A stretch of DNA of 64,000 nucleotides from Rhodovulum strictum (GTDB taxonomy: Bacteria; Pseudomonadota; Alphaproteobacteria; Rhodobacterales; Rhodobacteraceae): assembly GCF_009649175.1 (NCBI RefSeq), contig NZ_WJPO01000004.1:62001-126000 (forward strand). The letters run 5' to 3'. Below, piece after piece: positions 28,586 to 37,213 of this stretch (its first letter is position 1; the number at the start of each line of letters is the position of its first letter). Below the pieces are notes generated by a model that was not told the origin of the DNA, searched no databases, and saw nothing but the letters and a program-made list of their open reading frames with translations. A program made the translations under genes and the position numbers.

Positions 28586-29674
28586 ATGACCTGGTCCTTT
28601 CCCATCGGCCGCCTGTTAGGCTCGGAACTGAGGGTGCATGCCACCTTCTTCCTGCTGCTGGCCTGGATCGGGGCGGCAAGCTGGATCGCCGATGGCCCCG
28701 CGACGGCCGCGATCAACGTGGTCTTCGTGCTGGCGCTGTTTGCCTGCGTGGTGGCGCATGAGTTCGGCCATGCACTGATGGCGCGCCGCTTCGGCATCGC
28801 GACGCCCGACATCACGCTTCTGCCGATCGGCGGGCTGGCGCGGCTGGACCGGATGCCCGAGCAGCCCGGGCAGGAAATCGCCGTGGCGCTGGCCGGGCCT
28901 GCGGTGAACGTGGTGATCTGGGCGGTGCTGGTGGGGCTGGGCGCCCAGACCGATTTCGCCAATCTCGCGAAACTCGGCGAGGGCGGCGCGGCGGCGTTCT
29001 GGGGCAATCTGGCCGCGATCAACCTGTTTCTGGTGCTGTTCAACATGATCCCCGCCTTCCCGATGGATGGCGGGCGGGTGTTCCGCGCGGCGCTGTCCTA
29101 CGGCATGGGGCGGGTTGCGGCGACCCGGCTGGCGGCGCGCTCGGGACAGGCGCTGGCTTTCCTGTTCGGCTTTCTCGGCCTGACCTCGGGCAGCCCGCTT
29201 CTGGTGCTGATCGCGATCTTCGTCTTTGTCGCCGCGGGCGCCGAAAGCGCCGATGTCTCGCTGCGCGACATGGCCCGGCATCTGCGGGCGCGCGATGCGA
29301 TGATTACCCATTTCGAGACGCTCAGGCCCTCTGACACGCTTCAGGTGGCCTCGAACGCGGTGATCCGCACGACCCAGCACGAATTCCCGGTCGTCGATGC
29401 CGGGGGCGGGCTGCGCGGCTTCCTGACCCGCAACGCGCTGTTCGCCGCACTGGCCGAGGGCAACCCGATGCGGCCCGTGGCCGAATCGATGACCGAAGGC
29501 ATCCCGACCGTGGCGCTGTCCGCACCGCTGGATGCCGCGCTGGATGCCTTGCAGGACAGCGGCGCCCCGGCCGTTGCGGTGACCGAGCCGACGGGGCGGA
29601 TGATCGGCTACATCACGCGCGAGAATATCGGCGAGCTGATGGTCATCTCGGGACGCGAGCGGCGCATGGCCTGA
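28586..29674 (+). CDS. Site-2 protease family metalloprotease with CBS domains
   Basis: The 362-residue intramembrane metalloprotease has H58-E-F-G-H62 and the second active-site motif N-M-I-P-A-F-P-M-D161-G-G-R, with about six membrane helices, followed by a C-terminal CBS pair (about residues 235-355). This is the SpoIVFB-like CBS subgroup, which cleaves membrane-bound substrates and may respond to adenine nucleotides. It follows ssb by 38 nt on the same strand. Confidence 0.92.
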   Translation: MTWSFPIGRLLGSELRVHATFFLLLAWIGAASWIADGPATAAINVVFVLALFACVVAHEFGHALMARRFGIATPDITLLPIGGLARLDRMPEQPGQEIAVALAGPAVNVVIWAVLVGLGAQTDFANLAKLGEGGAAAFWGNLAAINLFLVLFNMIPAFPMDGGRVFRAALSYGMGRVAATRLAARSGQALAFLFGFLGLTSGSPLLVLIAIFVFVAAGAESADVSLRDMARHLRARDAMITHFETLRPSDTLQVASNAVIRTTQHEFPVVDAGGGLRGFLTRNALFAALAEGNPMRPVAESMTEGIPTVALSAPLDAALDALQDSGAPAVAVTEPTGRMIGYITRENIGELMVISGRERRMA

Positions 29675-29775
29675 GCCGCGCCTGCGGTAGCCGTTACGAC
29701 GCGACCAAAGCGCGACGGATTTCCTGTTCGCCCTCAACAGGCTGCGGTCCGGTTCCCGCAACCTGCGCCGCAAGC

Positions 29776-30552
29776 TCAGCCCGGAAAGATGCGGTCCATA
29801 TGGGCCGAGAACTGCGCCCAGCTCATCGTTGCGCTGTTGCCGGCATAGCCGTGGTAATGCGACTTGCCGCTGGAATTGGGAAAGCCCGCCCAGATCCTGG
29901 CAAGGTTGTTCATGAAGCTGCGCCGGTCCATCCGGCCCGCCAGAAACTCGCCCATGCCCGCCTCTTCAAGCAACAGGTCCGCCAGCCGGTTCTGCACCTC
30001 GGGCGAAAAGCGCGTGCGTTCGTCGATGCCAAGCTCGTTGACCAGGCGGCGCAGGGTCGAGGGGATGAACTGGTAGCGACCGATGGCATGGGGCTGGCGC
30101 GGGGTCGCCTTGATCCAGGCATAGATCTCGCCGATGGTCATTTCGGTCGGGCGCCGTGGCGGGGGGATGCGTGCACCGTGTTGCACCGCGTCATAGCCCT
30201 TGGACCCGGCCTCGGCGCGGGCGATCAGGTCGCGGACCGCCTCGGCGAAAAAGGCCGACGTGCCCGACAGCCGCAACCCCGAAGGCCCGCGGCCCAGCCC
30301 GCTGCTCCGCGACCGCTCTGCCCGCGGCGTTCCGGGGGCGAACAGGCTCGCCCCCTCCCGACCGGCGAACAGGCTGGGACCGGCCCCTTCGTCCATGTCG
30401 GGAGGCGTGTGCATCACCGGCACCAATGCACTGCGCGCGCCGAAAATCCCGCCTTCGCCCAACAGCGACACGGCCTGCGCCGCAGCCATGCTGGCCAGAC
30501 CATTGCAGACCGCCAGCAGGGCAAGCGCGAGGATCTGTCTGCGCAGCGGCAT
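29776..30552 (-). CDS. Secreted lysozyme-like protein of unknown role
   Basis: The 258-residue protein has a signal peptide (about 1-26). A lysozyme-like segment comes late: A-E-A-G-S-K-G-Y-D-A-V near residue 115 and G-R-Y-Q-F-I-P-S-T-L near 165, as in phage-type muramidases that hold the catalytic Glu in the first segment. The ATG at 30552 is chosen because GAGAGG precedes it. The region between signal and catalytic part is Gly/Arg/Ser rich. Peptidoglycan cleavage is likely but not proven. Confidence 0.65.
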   Translation of the reverse strand: MPLRRQILALALLAVCNGLASMAAAQAVSLLGEGGIFGARSALVPVMHTPPDMDEGAGPSLFAGREGASLFAPGTPRAERSRSSGLGRGPSGLRLSGTSAFFAEAVRDLIARAEAGSKGYDAVQHGARIPPPRRPTEMTIGEIYAWIKATPRQPHAIGRYQFIPSTLRRLVNELGIDERTRFSPEVQNRLADLLLEEAGMGEFLAGRMDRRSFMNNLARIWAGFPNSSGKSHYHGYAGNSATMSWAQFSAHMDRIFPG

Positions 30553-30683
30553 GCGCCTCTCGTTCTGAGTCGGTGACATCGCGGCGAGGATGGGTGCAGA
30601 AGGTTCACATTCGGTTGCCCTCTGCACAGAAGACGCGGCCACCCCGGATTGCCACCGCGGCGCGCCTGCCCCATATCTGGCCC

Positions 30684-31379
30684 ATGCTGAAATTCACGCC
30701 GATCCTTCTGGCCGTTCTCTATGCACTTGCGATGTATCGCTTTTCCGCCTGGCGCACCTCGCGCGAGCTGGATGCGCGTTCGACCGAACTGGCGGATGCG
30801 CGGCTCAAGCGGCTGACCGACCGGATGGCCGAGGCGCTCGATCTGCCGCGGATTCGCGTTCACATCTACGAGATCGCGCCGGTGAACGGGCTGGCCGCCC
30901 CCGACGGGCGCATCTTCCTGACCCGCGGATTCCACGACCGTTACCGGGCGGGCGAGGTCAGCGCCGAGGAACTGGCCAGCGTCATCGCGCATGAGATGGG
31001 CCATGTGGCGCTGGGCCATACGCGGCGGCGGATGATCGACTTCTCGGGGCAGAATGCGCTGCGCACGGCGCTGGCGATGGTGCTGGGCCGGTTCCTGCCG
31101 GGGCTGGGGGTCATGATCGCGAACATGCTGGCCTCTCTGCTGGCCGCGCGGCTGAGCCGTCAGGACGAATACGAGGCCGACGCCTATGCGGCTGCGCTGC
31201 TGACCAAGGCGGGCATCGGGACCGGGCCGCAAAAGGCACTGTTCCGGAAACTCGACCAACTGACCGCGGCGCCCGGCGGCACGATGCCCGCCTGGCTGAT
31301 GAGCCATCCGAAAACCGACGAGCGCATCCGGGCCATCGAGGCGCTGGAAGCCCGCTGGACGGCGGTCACCGGCGAGTGA
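30684..31379 (+). CDS. M48 family zinc metallopeptidase
   Basis: The 231-residue protein has an N-terminal membrane helix (about 4-22) and the zinc motif H103-E-M-G-H107, with the third-ligand region D-E-Y-E-A-D about 55 residues later, as in HtpX/Oma1-like M48 peptidases that degrade misfolded membrane proteins. It is divergent from the lysozyme-like gene and converges with the PIN gene. Confidence 0.9.
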   Translation: MLKFTPILLAVLYALAMYRFSAWRTSRELDARSTELADARLKRLTDRMAEALDLPRIRVHIYEIAPVNGLAAPDGRIFLTRGFHDRYRAGEVSAEELASVIAHEMGHVALGHTRRRMIDFSGQNALRTALAMVLGRFLPGLGVMIANMLASLLAARLSRQDEYEADAYAAALLTKAGIGTGPQKALFRKLDQLTAAPGGTMPAWLMSHPKTDERIRAIEALEARWTAVTGE

Positions 31380-31394
31380 GCGAAGGGCCGCGCC

Positions 31395-31934
31395 CTAGCC
31401 CAGCGCCTTGCCCAGTCGCGGCAGGCGCGCGCGCTTCATCAGGCCGCGCAAGGGCAGCGCCTCGCCCGACAGCCGCTCCGCCTCTTCATGCACCCGCGCC
31501 ACGACCGCCTCGATCGCGGTGGGATGCACCTGCCACAATTCGCGCAGAATCTGGTCGGGATCGACGCGCCGCAGCCCTTCGTCGGCAAGGGTCTGGCGCG
31601 GGAAATCCTGCGCGTTGAAGGTCACGATCAGGTCGGCCCCACCGGCAATGGCGGCGGCCAGAACGTGAATATCGTTCGGATCGGGCAGCCAGAGCCGCCC
31701 CTCGATCCCCGGTTTCGGCGCGACCTCTGCCCCCGGCCAGGCGGCTCGGACCAGCGCGATCTCGGCCCTGGCCTGCGCCTCGCCCGCCGGTCCCAGCTTG
31801 CGCGCGGCGCGGGCCCATTCTTCCAGGATGCGGGCCGACCAGAGCGGGGTGAACACCCCCTCGGCCGCCACGCCCAGCAGGATCTGCCGCAGCACGGTGG
31901 GATAAAGAACGCAGGCGTCCAGCAGGGCCTTCAC
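31395..31934 (-). CDS. PIN domain protein (putative ribonuclease)
   Basis: The 179-residue protein begins K-A-L-L-D-A-C-V-L, with the first PIN acidic residue at D6, and has D-P-N-D-x-H-V-L-A-A-A and F-N-A-Q-D-F downstream, giving the acidic set of a PIN nuclease. The GTG start (31934) overlaps the stop of the upstream rRNA methyltransferase (GTGA), so the two are translationally coupled. No antitoxin gene is adjacent, which argues against a standard VapBC module. Target RNA unknown. Confidence 0.75.
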   Translation of the reverse strand: MKALLDACVLYPTVLRQILLGVAAEGVFTPLWSARILEEWARAARKLGPAGEAQARAEIALVRAAWPGAEVAPKPGIEGRLWLPDPNDIHVLAAAIAGGADLIVTFNAQDFPRQTLADEGLRRVDPDQILRELWQVHPTAIEAVVARVHEEAERLSGEALPLRGLMKRARLPRLGKALG

Positions 31935-33142
31935 GGGGCCAGCCGGAAGACCAGCGCCTTGAGATAGCCCGACTCGGCCAGATGCGGCAGCACCGGATGG
32001 TCGGGTCCGGCAAATCCCGTGAACAGGATCTGCGACCGCCGCCCCGCCTTGCCGATGCCGCGGGCAGAGGCCGTGCGGAACCGCGTCAGATCGGCCGCAT
32101 GGGAACAGGAACACAGGCACAGGAACCCGCCCGGCGCCACCAGCCCCGCCGCCAGACGCGCCACCCGTTCATAGGCGCGCAACCCGGCCTCGAGCGCCTG
32201 TTTCGAGGGCGCGAAGGCAGGCGGGTCGCAGATGACGATGTCAAAGGCCGCCCCTTCCTCGGCCAGCGCGGCCATGGTGTCGAACGCATCGCCCCGGCGG
32301 GTGTCGAACCGATCCGCCGCCCCCATCGCCGCCGCACCCTGTTCGGCAAGGGCCAGCGCCGGGGCCGAGCCATCCACCGCCAGCGCATGCGCCGCGCCAC
32401 CGGCCAGCGCCGCCAGCGCAAAGCCCCCGACATGCGAAAAGACATCCAGCACCCGCGCGCCGCGCGACAGCCCCTGAACGAAGGCATGGTTCGGCCGCTG
32501 GTCATAGAACAGCCCCGTCTTCTGCCCGCCCAGCAGATCGGCCATGTAGACCGCCCCGTTCATCGGCACCGGAACCGGCCCCGCCAGCGCGCCGCGCAGC
32601 ACCAAGGTTTCCTCGACCAGCCCTTCCAGACCGCGGGCGCGGCCGGTGCCGTTCTTGACCACGGTCGCGACACCTGTCACCGCCACCAGCGCCTCGGCCA
32701 GCGCGTCCAGATGCGTCTCGGCCCAGGCGGCATTGGGCTGGATCACCGCCGCATCGCCAAAGCGGTCGATCACCACGCCGGGCAGCCCGTCTGCCTCGGC
32801 ATGGACCAGCCGGTAGAAGGGCGCATCATGCAGCCGCTCGCGCAGCGCCAGCGCGCGCGACAGCCGCGCCGCCAGCCAGTCAGGCCCGATCACGGCCCCG
32901 GGATCGGAATCCATCACCCGCGCGATGATCTTCGAGGCCGGGTTGACGGTGACAAGCGCCAGCGGCTGACGCTCGGCATCCTCGAGCCGGGCGAAACTGC
33001 CCGGCGCCAGCGCGCGGGTGCGCCGGTCTGTCACCAGTTCGTCGGCATAGATCCAGGGAAAGCCGTGGCGAATGGCGCGGGCCTCGGCATTGGGGCGCAG
33101 GCGGACAGTGGGAAGCGTGTCGGTGGGAAGCGTGTCGGTCAT
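31931..33142 (-). CDS. RlmI-like class I SAM-dependent 23S rRNA methyltransferase
   Basis: The 403-residue protein has an N-terminal PUA-like domain (about 10-90), a central linker, and a Rossmann methyltransferase with [17 protein letters not shown] and C-D-P-P-A-F, as in RlmI, which makes m5C1962 in 23S rRNA. The first codons contain a perfect 15-bp tandem duplication encoding T-D-T-L-P twice. It is divergent from edd. Confidence 0.88.
   Translation of the reverse strand: MTDTLPTDTLPTVRLRPNAEARAIRHGFPWIYADELVTDRRTRALAPGSFARLEDAERQPLALVTVNPASKIIARVMDSDPGAVIGPDWLAARLSRALALRERLHDAPFYRLVHAEADGLPGVVIDRFGDAAVIQPNAAWAETHLDALAEALVAVTGVATVVKNGTGRARGLEGLVEETLVLRGALAGPVPVPMNGAVYMADLLGGQKTGLFYDQRPNHAFVQGLSRGARVLDVFSHVGGFALAALAGGAAHALAVDGSAPALALAEQGAAAMGAADRFDTRRGDAFDTMAALAEEGAAFDIVICDPPAFAPSKQALEAGLRAYERVARLAAGLVAPGGFLCLCSCSHAADLTRFRTASARGIGKAGRRSQILFTGFAGPDHPVLPHLAESGYLKALVFRLAP
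33108..33137 (-). repeat. 15-bp tandem duplication in the N-terminus of the rlmI-like gene
   Basis: GTGGGAAGCGTGTCG occurs twice in direct succession (33108-33122 and 33123-33137), adding five residues in frame. This looks like a recent replication-slippage event. Confidence 0.9.
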
Positions 33143-33196
33143 GCCCTCCCATACGCGCTTCGCCCGCGCGGGGAAAGAGGCGGCGCGGCCTTTCCA

Positions 33197-33210
33197 TGTT
33201 AGCGCTAACC
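33197..33210. promoter_or_regulatory. LacI/GntR-type operator upstream of edd
   Basis: GTTAGCGCTAAC (33198-33209) is a perfect 12-bp palindrome with the central CG/GC core typical of LacI-family operators. It lies 46-59 bp before the edd start, in the space shared with the rlmI-like gene. A LacI-family sugar-acid regulator is the likely binder; none is encoded in the window. Confidence 0.75.
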
Positions 33211-33255
33211 GGCTATATCCCAGGAACAGAGCGTTTCCCCAAAGGAGGCAGGCCC

Positions 33256-35061
33256 ATGGCGCTGAACCCCGTGCTGGCCGCGGTGACCGAGGCGATCGCC
33301 GCCCGCTCGCGCCCGACCCGCGCCGCCTATCTGGACCGGATCGCGCGCGCCGCCGAGCAGGGCCCGGCGCGCGCGCATCTGACCTGCGGCAACCAGGCCC
33401 ATGCCTATGCCGCGATGGGCGCGGCCAAGGACCGGCTGGCCGAGGGGCGCGCGCCCAATCTGGGCATCGTGACGGCGTATAACGACATGCTGTCGGCGCA
33501 TCAGCCGCTGGAACGCTTCCCCGACCTGATCCGCGCCGCCGCCCATGATGCGGGCGCCACGGCGCAGGTCGCAGGCGGCGTGCCCGCCATGTGCGACGGG
33601 GTCACCCAGGGCCAGCCGGGGATGGAACTGTCGCTGTTCTCGCGCGACGTGATCGCGATGGCCGCGGCGGTGGCGCTGTCGCATAACTGCTATGACGCGG
33701 CGGTGTTCCTGGGCGTCTGCGACAAGATCGTGCCGGGGCTGGTGATCGCGGCCGCCAGTTTCGGCCATGTTCCGGCGGTCTTCCTGCCCGCAGGACCGAT
33801 GACCAGCGGCCTGCCGAATGACGAGAAGGCGCGCATCCGCCAGCGCTTCGCCACCGGAGAGATCGGGCGCGAGGAATTGATGGCGGCCGAGATGGCGTCT
33901 TATCACGGACCGGGCACCTGCACCTTCTACGGGACCGCGAATTCCAACCAGATGCTGATGGAGGTGATGGGCCTGCACCTGCCCGGCGCGAGCTTCGTCA
34001 ATCCCGGCACGCCCTTGCGCGATGCGCTGACGGTGGCGGGGGCGAAACGCGCGCTGGAAATCACGGCGCTGGGCAACGCCTATACCCCTGCGGCCCATGT
34101 GCTGGACGAACGCGCCTTTGCAAACGGCATCGTGGGGCTGATGGCGACGGGCGGCTCGACCAATCTGGTCCTGCACCTGCCCGCGATGGCCCGGGCCGCG
34201 GGGATCATCCTCGATATCGAGGATTTCGCCCGGCTCTCCGAGGTGACGCCGCTGATGGCGCGGGTCTATCCCAACGGGCTGGCGGATGTGAACCATTTCC
34301 ACGCCGCGGGCGGGCTGGGCTACCTGATCGGCGAATTGCTGGGGGTCGGGCTTCTGCACCCCGGCACCCAGACCGTCGTGGGACCGGGCCTTGCCCGCTA
34401 TACGCAGGAGCCGCGCCTGATCGACGGCGCGCTGACCTGGGCTCCGGGCGCGGGCGCCAGCCTGAACGACGCGATCCTGCGCCCCGCCGCCTCACCGTTC
34501 CAGCCCAGCGGCGGGCTCAAGGCATTGTCGGGCAATCTGGGCCGCGGCATCGTCAAGACCTCGGCCGTCGCGCCCGAGCGCCACCTGATTGAGGCCCCCG
34601 CCCGCATCTTCGACAGCCAGGAGGCGGTCAAGGAGGCCTTCAAGCGCGGCGAGTTCACGTCCGATACCGTGGTCGTCGTCCGCTTCCAGGGGCCGCGCGC
34701 CAATGGCATGCCGGAACTGCATTCCCTTACCCCGACACTCGCCGTTCTTCAGGATCGCGGGCTCAAGGTGGCGCTGGTCACCGACGGACGGATGTCGGGG
34801 GCCAGCGGCAAGGTGCCCGCCGCCATCCACCTCACGCCCGAGGCGGCCGGGGGCGGACCGCTGGCGCGGCTGCGGGATGGCGACGTGATCCGGCTGGATG
34901 CCGTCGCGGGCAGGCTCGATGTCACGACCCAAGGCGCGCTCGACCGCCCGCCCGCAACCCCTGACCTTTCGGCCAATGCAACGGGGATGGGGCGCGAACT
35001 CTTCGCCGCCTTCCGCGCCCATGCCGGCCCCGCGACCGAGGGGGCAAGCCCGATCCTGTGA
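33256..35061 (+). CDS. edd: Phosphogluconate dehydratase
   Basis: The 601-residue iron-sulfur dehydratase converts 6-phosphogluconate to KDPG, the first committed step of the Entner-Doudoroff path. Family landmarks are [24 protein letters not shown], the cluster-region G-V-C-D-K-I-V-P-G and D-G-R-M-S-G-A-S-G. The ATG at 33256 follows AAAGGAGG. eda follows after 57 nt, so the pair is an operon controlled through the upstream palindrome. Confidence 0.97.
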   Translation: MALNPVLAAVTEAIAARSRPTRAAYLDRIARAAEQGPARAHLTCGNQAHAYAAMGAAKDRLAEGRAPNLGIVTAYNDMLSAHQPLERFPDLIRAAAHDAGATAQVAGGVPAMCDGVTQGQPGMELSLFSRDVIAMAAAVALSHNCYDAAVFLGVCDKIVPGLVIAAASFGHVPAVFLPAGPMTSGLPNDEKARIRQRFATGEIGREELMAAEMASYHGPGTCTFYGTANSNQMLMEVMGLHLPGASFVNPGTPLRDALTVAGAKRALEITALGNAYTPAAHVLDERAFANGIVGLMATGGSTNLVLHLPAMARAAGIILDIEDFARLSEVTPLMARVYPNGLADVNHFHAAGGLGYLIGELLGVGLLHPGTQTVVGPGLARYTQEPRLIDGALTWAPGAGASLNDAILRPAASPFQPSGGLKALSGNLGRGIVKTSAVAPERHLIEAPARIFDSQEAVKEAFKRGEFTSDTVVVVRFQGPRANGMPELHSLTPTLAVLQDRGLKVALVTDGRMSGASGKVPAAIHLTPEAAGGGPLARLRDGDVIRLDAVAGRLDVTTQGALDRPPATPDLSANATGMGRELFAAFRAHAGPATEGASPIL

Positions 35062-35083
35062 CTTCTTCTTGGCACAAATACCC
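35061..35083 (-). repeat. Degenerate copy of the intergenic repeat after edd
   Basis: Read on the minus strand this is GGGTATTTGTG then CCAAGAAGAAG, a degenerate form of the core at 8980-9019. It begins at the last base of the edd stop codon, the same position that copy 1 holds relative to cowN. Confidence 0.5.
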
Positions 35084-35118
35084 ATGACCCGCCCTGCCAC
35101 CAAGCGAAAAGGCCCGCC

Positions 35119-35772
35119 ATGACGCCCCATGCCGCCAGCGAAATCCTCGAAACTCTCTGCCGCCGCGCCCCGGTGATCCCCGTCCTCGTGATCGAGGACG
35201 CCACCCAGGCCCGCCCGCTGGCCGAGGCGCTGGTGGCAGGCGGGTTGCCGGTGCTGGAGGTCACCCTGCGCACCGATGCCGCGCTCGAGGCGATCCGCCA
35301 GATGGCCAGCGTCGAGGGCGTTATCATCGGCGCGGGCACGCTCATCACGCCCGGCGATGTCGAGGCCGCGCAAGGCGCCGGTGCGCGGTTCGGCGTCTCG
35401 CCCGGGGCGACGCCGATGCTGCTGGACGCAGCGCGGGCGGGGGCGCTGCCGCTTCTGCCGGGGGCGGCCACGGCGACCGAGGCGATGGCGCTCATGGAAC
35501 GCGGCTTCACCGTGCAGAAATTCTTTCCCGCCGAGGCCGCGGGCGGGGTTGCGGCGCTCAGGGCGCTGGCCGGTCCCCTGCCCCATATCCGTTTCTGCCC
35601 CACGGGCGGGATCGGGCCCGGGAATGCAGCCGAGTATCTGGCCCTGCCGAACACGCTTTGCGTGGGCGGATCCTGGATCGCGCCCAAGGCGCTGACCGAG
35701 GCAGGGGCATGGGCAGAGATCACCGCGCTTGCCCGTGCCGCGGCTGCACTGGGAGCGCCTGGCATCAGGTGA
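35119..35772 (+). CDS. eda: KDPG/KHG aldolase
   Basis: The 217-residue class I aldolase splits KDPG into pyruvate and glyceraldehyde 3-phosphate. The Schiff-base Lys is K134 in V-Q-K-F-F-P-A-E, with the supporting Glu E47 in L-E-V-T-L-R. Length fits. It is the second gene of the edd-eda operon. Confidence 0.96.
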   Translation: MTPHAASEILETLCRRAPVIPVLVIEDATQARPLAEALVAGGLPVLEVTLRTDAALEAIRQMASVEGVIIGAGTLITPGDVEAAQGAGARFGVSPGATPMLLDAARAGALPLLPGAATATEAMALMERGFTVQKFFPAEAAGGVAALRALAGPLPHIRFCPTGGIGPGNAAEYLALPNTLCVGGSWIAPKALTEAGAWAEITALARAAAALGAPGIR

Positions 35773-35861
35773 TCGCGTTCACGGGCTCGCATCGGCCAGC
35801 AAAAGAGGACGCCCGGCATCCGGTAATCCCCCCATTTTCTAGCGGGGTGGATCCGTAGAAT

Positions 35862-35912
35862 TCACGCGGCCATTTTCAGTTTCTGTACGGGTGTGATGCC
35901 GCCGACGGCATG
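35862..35912 (-). pseudogene. 3' remnant of an IS3-family transposase
   Basis: The last 15 codons read on the minus strand, A-V-G-G-I-T-P-V-Q-K-L-K-M-A-A-stop, match the C-terminal end of IS3-family OrfB transposases. Upstream of this the similarity stops abruptly. After the stop, reading leftward to about 35824, comes GGATCCACCCC and GGGGGGATTACC, which looks like the end of the element. No other part of an IS is present. Confidence 0.6.
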
Positions 35913-36234
35913 ATCGCGCACCCCTCCGGGCGCAGCCCTCATTGTCCGGGATGGTCCGAAACCCGGGTCGGTTCCTCTGCCGTCGCAGCGCAAAGGCAAC
36001 CGGGTCGATTCCCACCGATACGCAGCGTCAGATGCGCGCCCGCTGCAATTCTTCGGCACAGGTTCGGGGCGAAGGACCGGGCGCGGCGCGCAAATAATCG
36101 GCGACGCCCGGAAGCCCGCATCGCGATGCCCACGCCAGCGACGCCCCGGAAACCCCGGTCGAACGGGGCGTTACACATCGACGTTACAGGAGGACGCTAG
36201 GCAGGCCCTGGCAGGCCACTTCATGTTGCGGGGC
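35913..36234. other. Intergenic stretch without a supported gene
   Basis: Between the IS3 remnant and the HNH promoter I see no open frame with plausible codon use or start signals, no tRNA and no strong hairpin. The base composition is like that of the rest of the window. Confidence 0.5.
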
Positions 36235-36262
36235 TTGCCAGGCGGGAAACGCCATATATAGT
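36235..36262 (+). promoter_or_regulatory. Promoter of the HNH nuclease gene
   Basis: TTGCCA (36235-36240), 16 bp, TATAGT (36257-36262). This is one of the best sigma-70-type matches in the window, about 75 nt before the start. Confidence 0.65.
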
Positions 36263-36336
36263 CTCTGACAGGCAGGGGGCGGGCGCTTCCCGCTCCGCGG
36301 CCGCAACAGGCAGACGGAGCGGAGGCCGAGTCTTTG

Positions 36337-36921
36337 ATGGATGGCGATTTTCGAAGTACCTTCGTTCGCGAGCCGGGCAGTCTGAAGAACAATCCCGCGC
36401 TCGTGCTGAACGCCGATTACCGCCCGCTTTCCTACTATCCCCTGTCGCTCTGGCCCTGGCAGGAGGCGGTCAAGGCGGCGGTGCTCGACCGGGTCGATAT
36501 CGTGGCGGAATACGACAAGGTGGTGCGCAGCCCCTCGCGGGAGATCCGAATACCCTCGGTCGTGGTTCTCAAGGATTTCGTCAAACCCCAGAAGCGCGTG
36601 GCCTTCACGCGCTTCAATCTTTTTCTGAGGGACGAGTTTTCCTGCCAGTATTGCGGCACCCGGGGCGATCTGACCTTCGACCATGTGGTGCCGCGCGCAA
36701 GAGGCGGCATCACGAGCTGGGAAAATGTCGTCGCCGCCTGTTCGCGCTGCAACCTCAAGAAAGGGTCGAAAAGCCTGCGTCAGGCCGGGATGAGCCTGCG
36801 CCGCGCCCCGCGGCGGCCCGGCGCCGAAGAACTGCGCGACACCGGCCGCAAATTCCCCCCGAACCACCTGCACGAGACCTGGATCGACTTCCTTTACTGG
36901 GACGCCGAACTCGAAGCCTGA
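36337..36921 (+). CDS. HNH endonuclease domain protein
   Basis: The 194-residue protein has an HNH nuclease fold in its second half. The zinc pairs are C-Q-Y-C (about residues 105-108) and C-S-R-C-N (about 136-140), with the catalytic stretch F-D-H-V-V-P between them and E-N-V-V-A-A ahead of the second pair. Such stand-alone proteins are common in alphaproteobacteria; their target is unknown. The ATG at 36337 has GCGGAGG upstream; a TTG at 36334 would add only one residue. Confidence 0.88.
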   Translation: MDGDFRSTFVREPGSLKNNPALVLNADYRPLSYYPLSLWPWQEAVKAAVLDRVDIVAEYDKVVRSPSREIRIPSVVVLKDFVKPQKRVAFTRFNLFLRDEFSCQYCGTRGDLTFDHVVPRARGGITSWENVVAACSRCNLKKGSKSLRQAGMSLRRAPRRPGAEELRDTGRKFPPNHLHETWIDFLYWDAELEA

Positions 36922-36946
36922 GAGATCCCGGCTGCGGTCCTTGCGC

Positions 36947-37213
36947 TCAGCTTCTGCGCCCTCGCGCGCCGCCGCGGCGGCGCGGGGGGGGCTGGTCGTC
37001 GAGACCGGCGCGCAGCACCGCGGTCATCGGGTGCGCAGGCGCTGCGCCGCCATATTCCGCCAATAGCCGCTTCAGCGCCGACCTTGTTCCGGCGCCCTCG
37101 GGCAGTGACAGCGCCCAGTCGAGGAAGATCGAGCGGCATTCCTCGGGGCCGATGCCCTCGATCCGATAGGCTTCGCGGATCAGGCCCTTGGGGTCGGCCG
37201 TCTCAATCCGCAT
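36947..37213 (-). CDS. Small hypothetical protein overlapping the glnE stop
   Basis: The 88-residue protein is of unknown function: a helical N-terminal part (residues 5-70) and a basic tail rich in Arg, Pro and Gly. The ATG lies 8 nt before the end of glnE, so it is translationally coupled to that gene and lies in the same transcript. It converges with the HNH gene. I do not recognise a family. Confidence 0.6.
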   Translation of the reverse strand: MRIETADPKGLIREAYRIEGIGPEECRSIFLDWALSLPEGAGTRSALKRLLAEYGGAAPAHPMTAVLRAGLDDQPPPRRRGGARGRRS

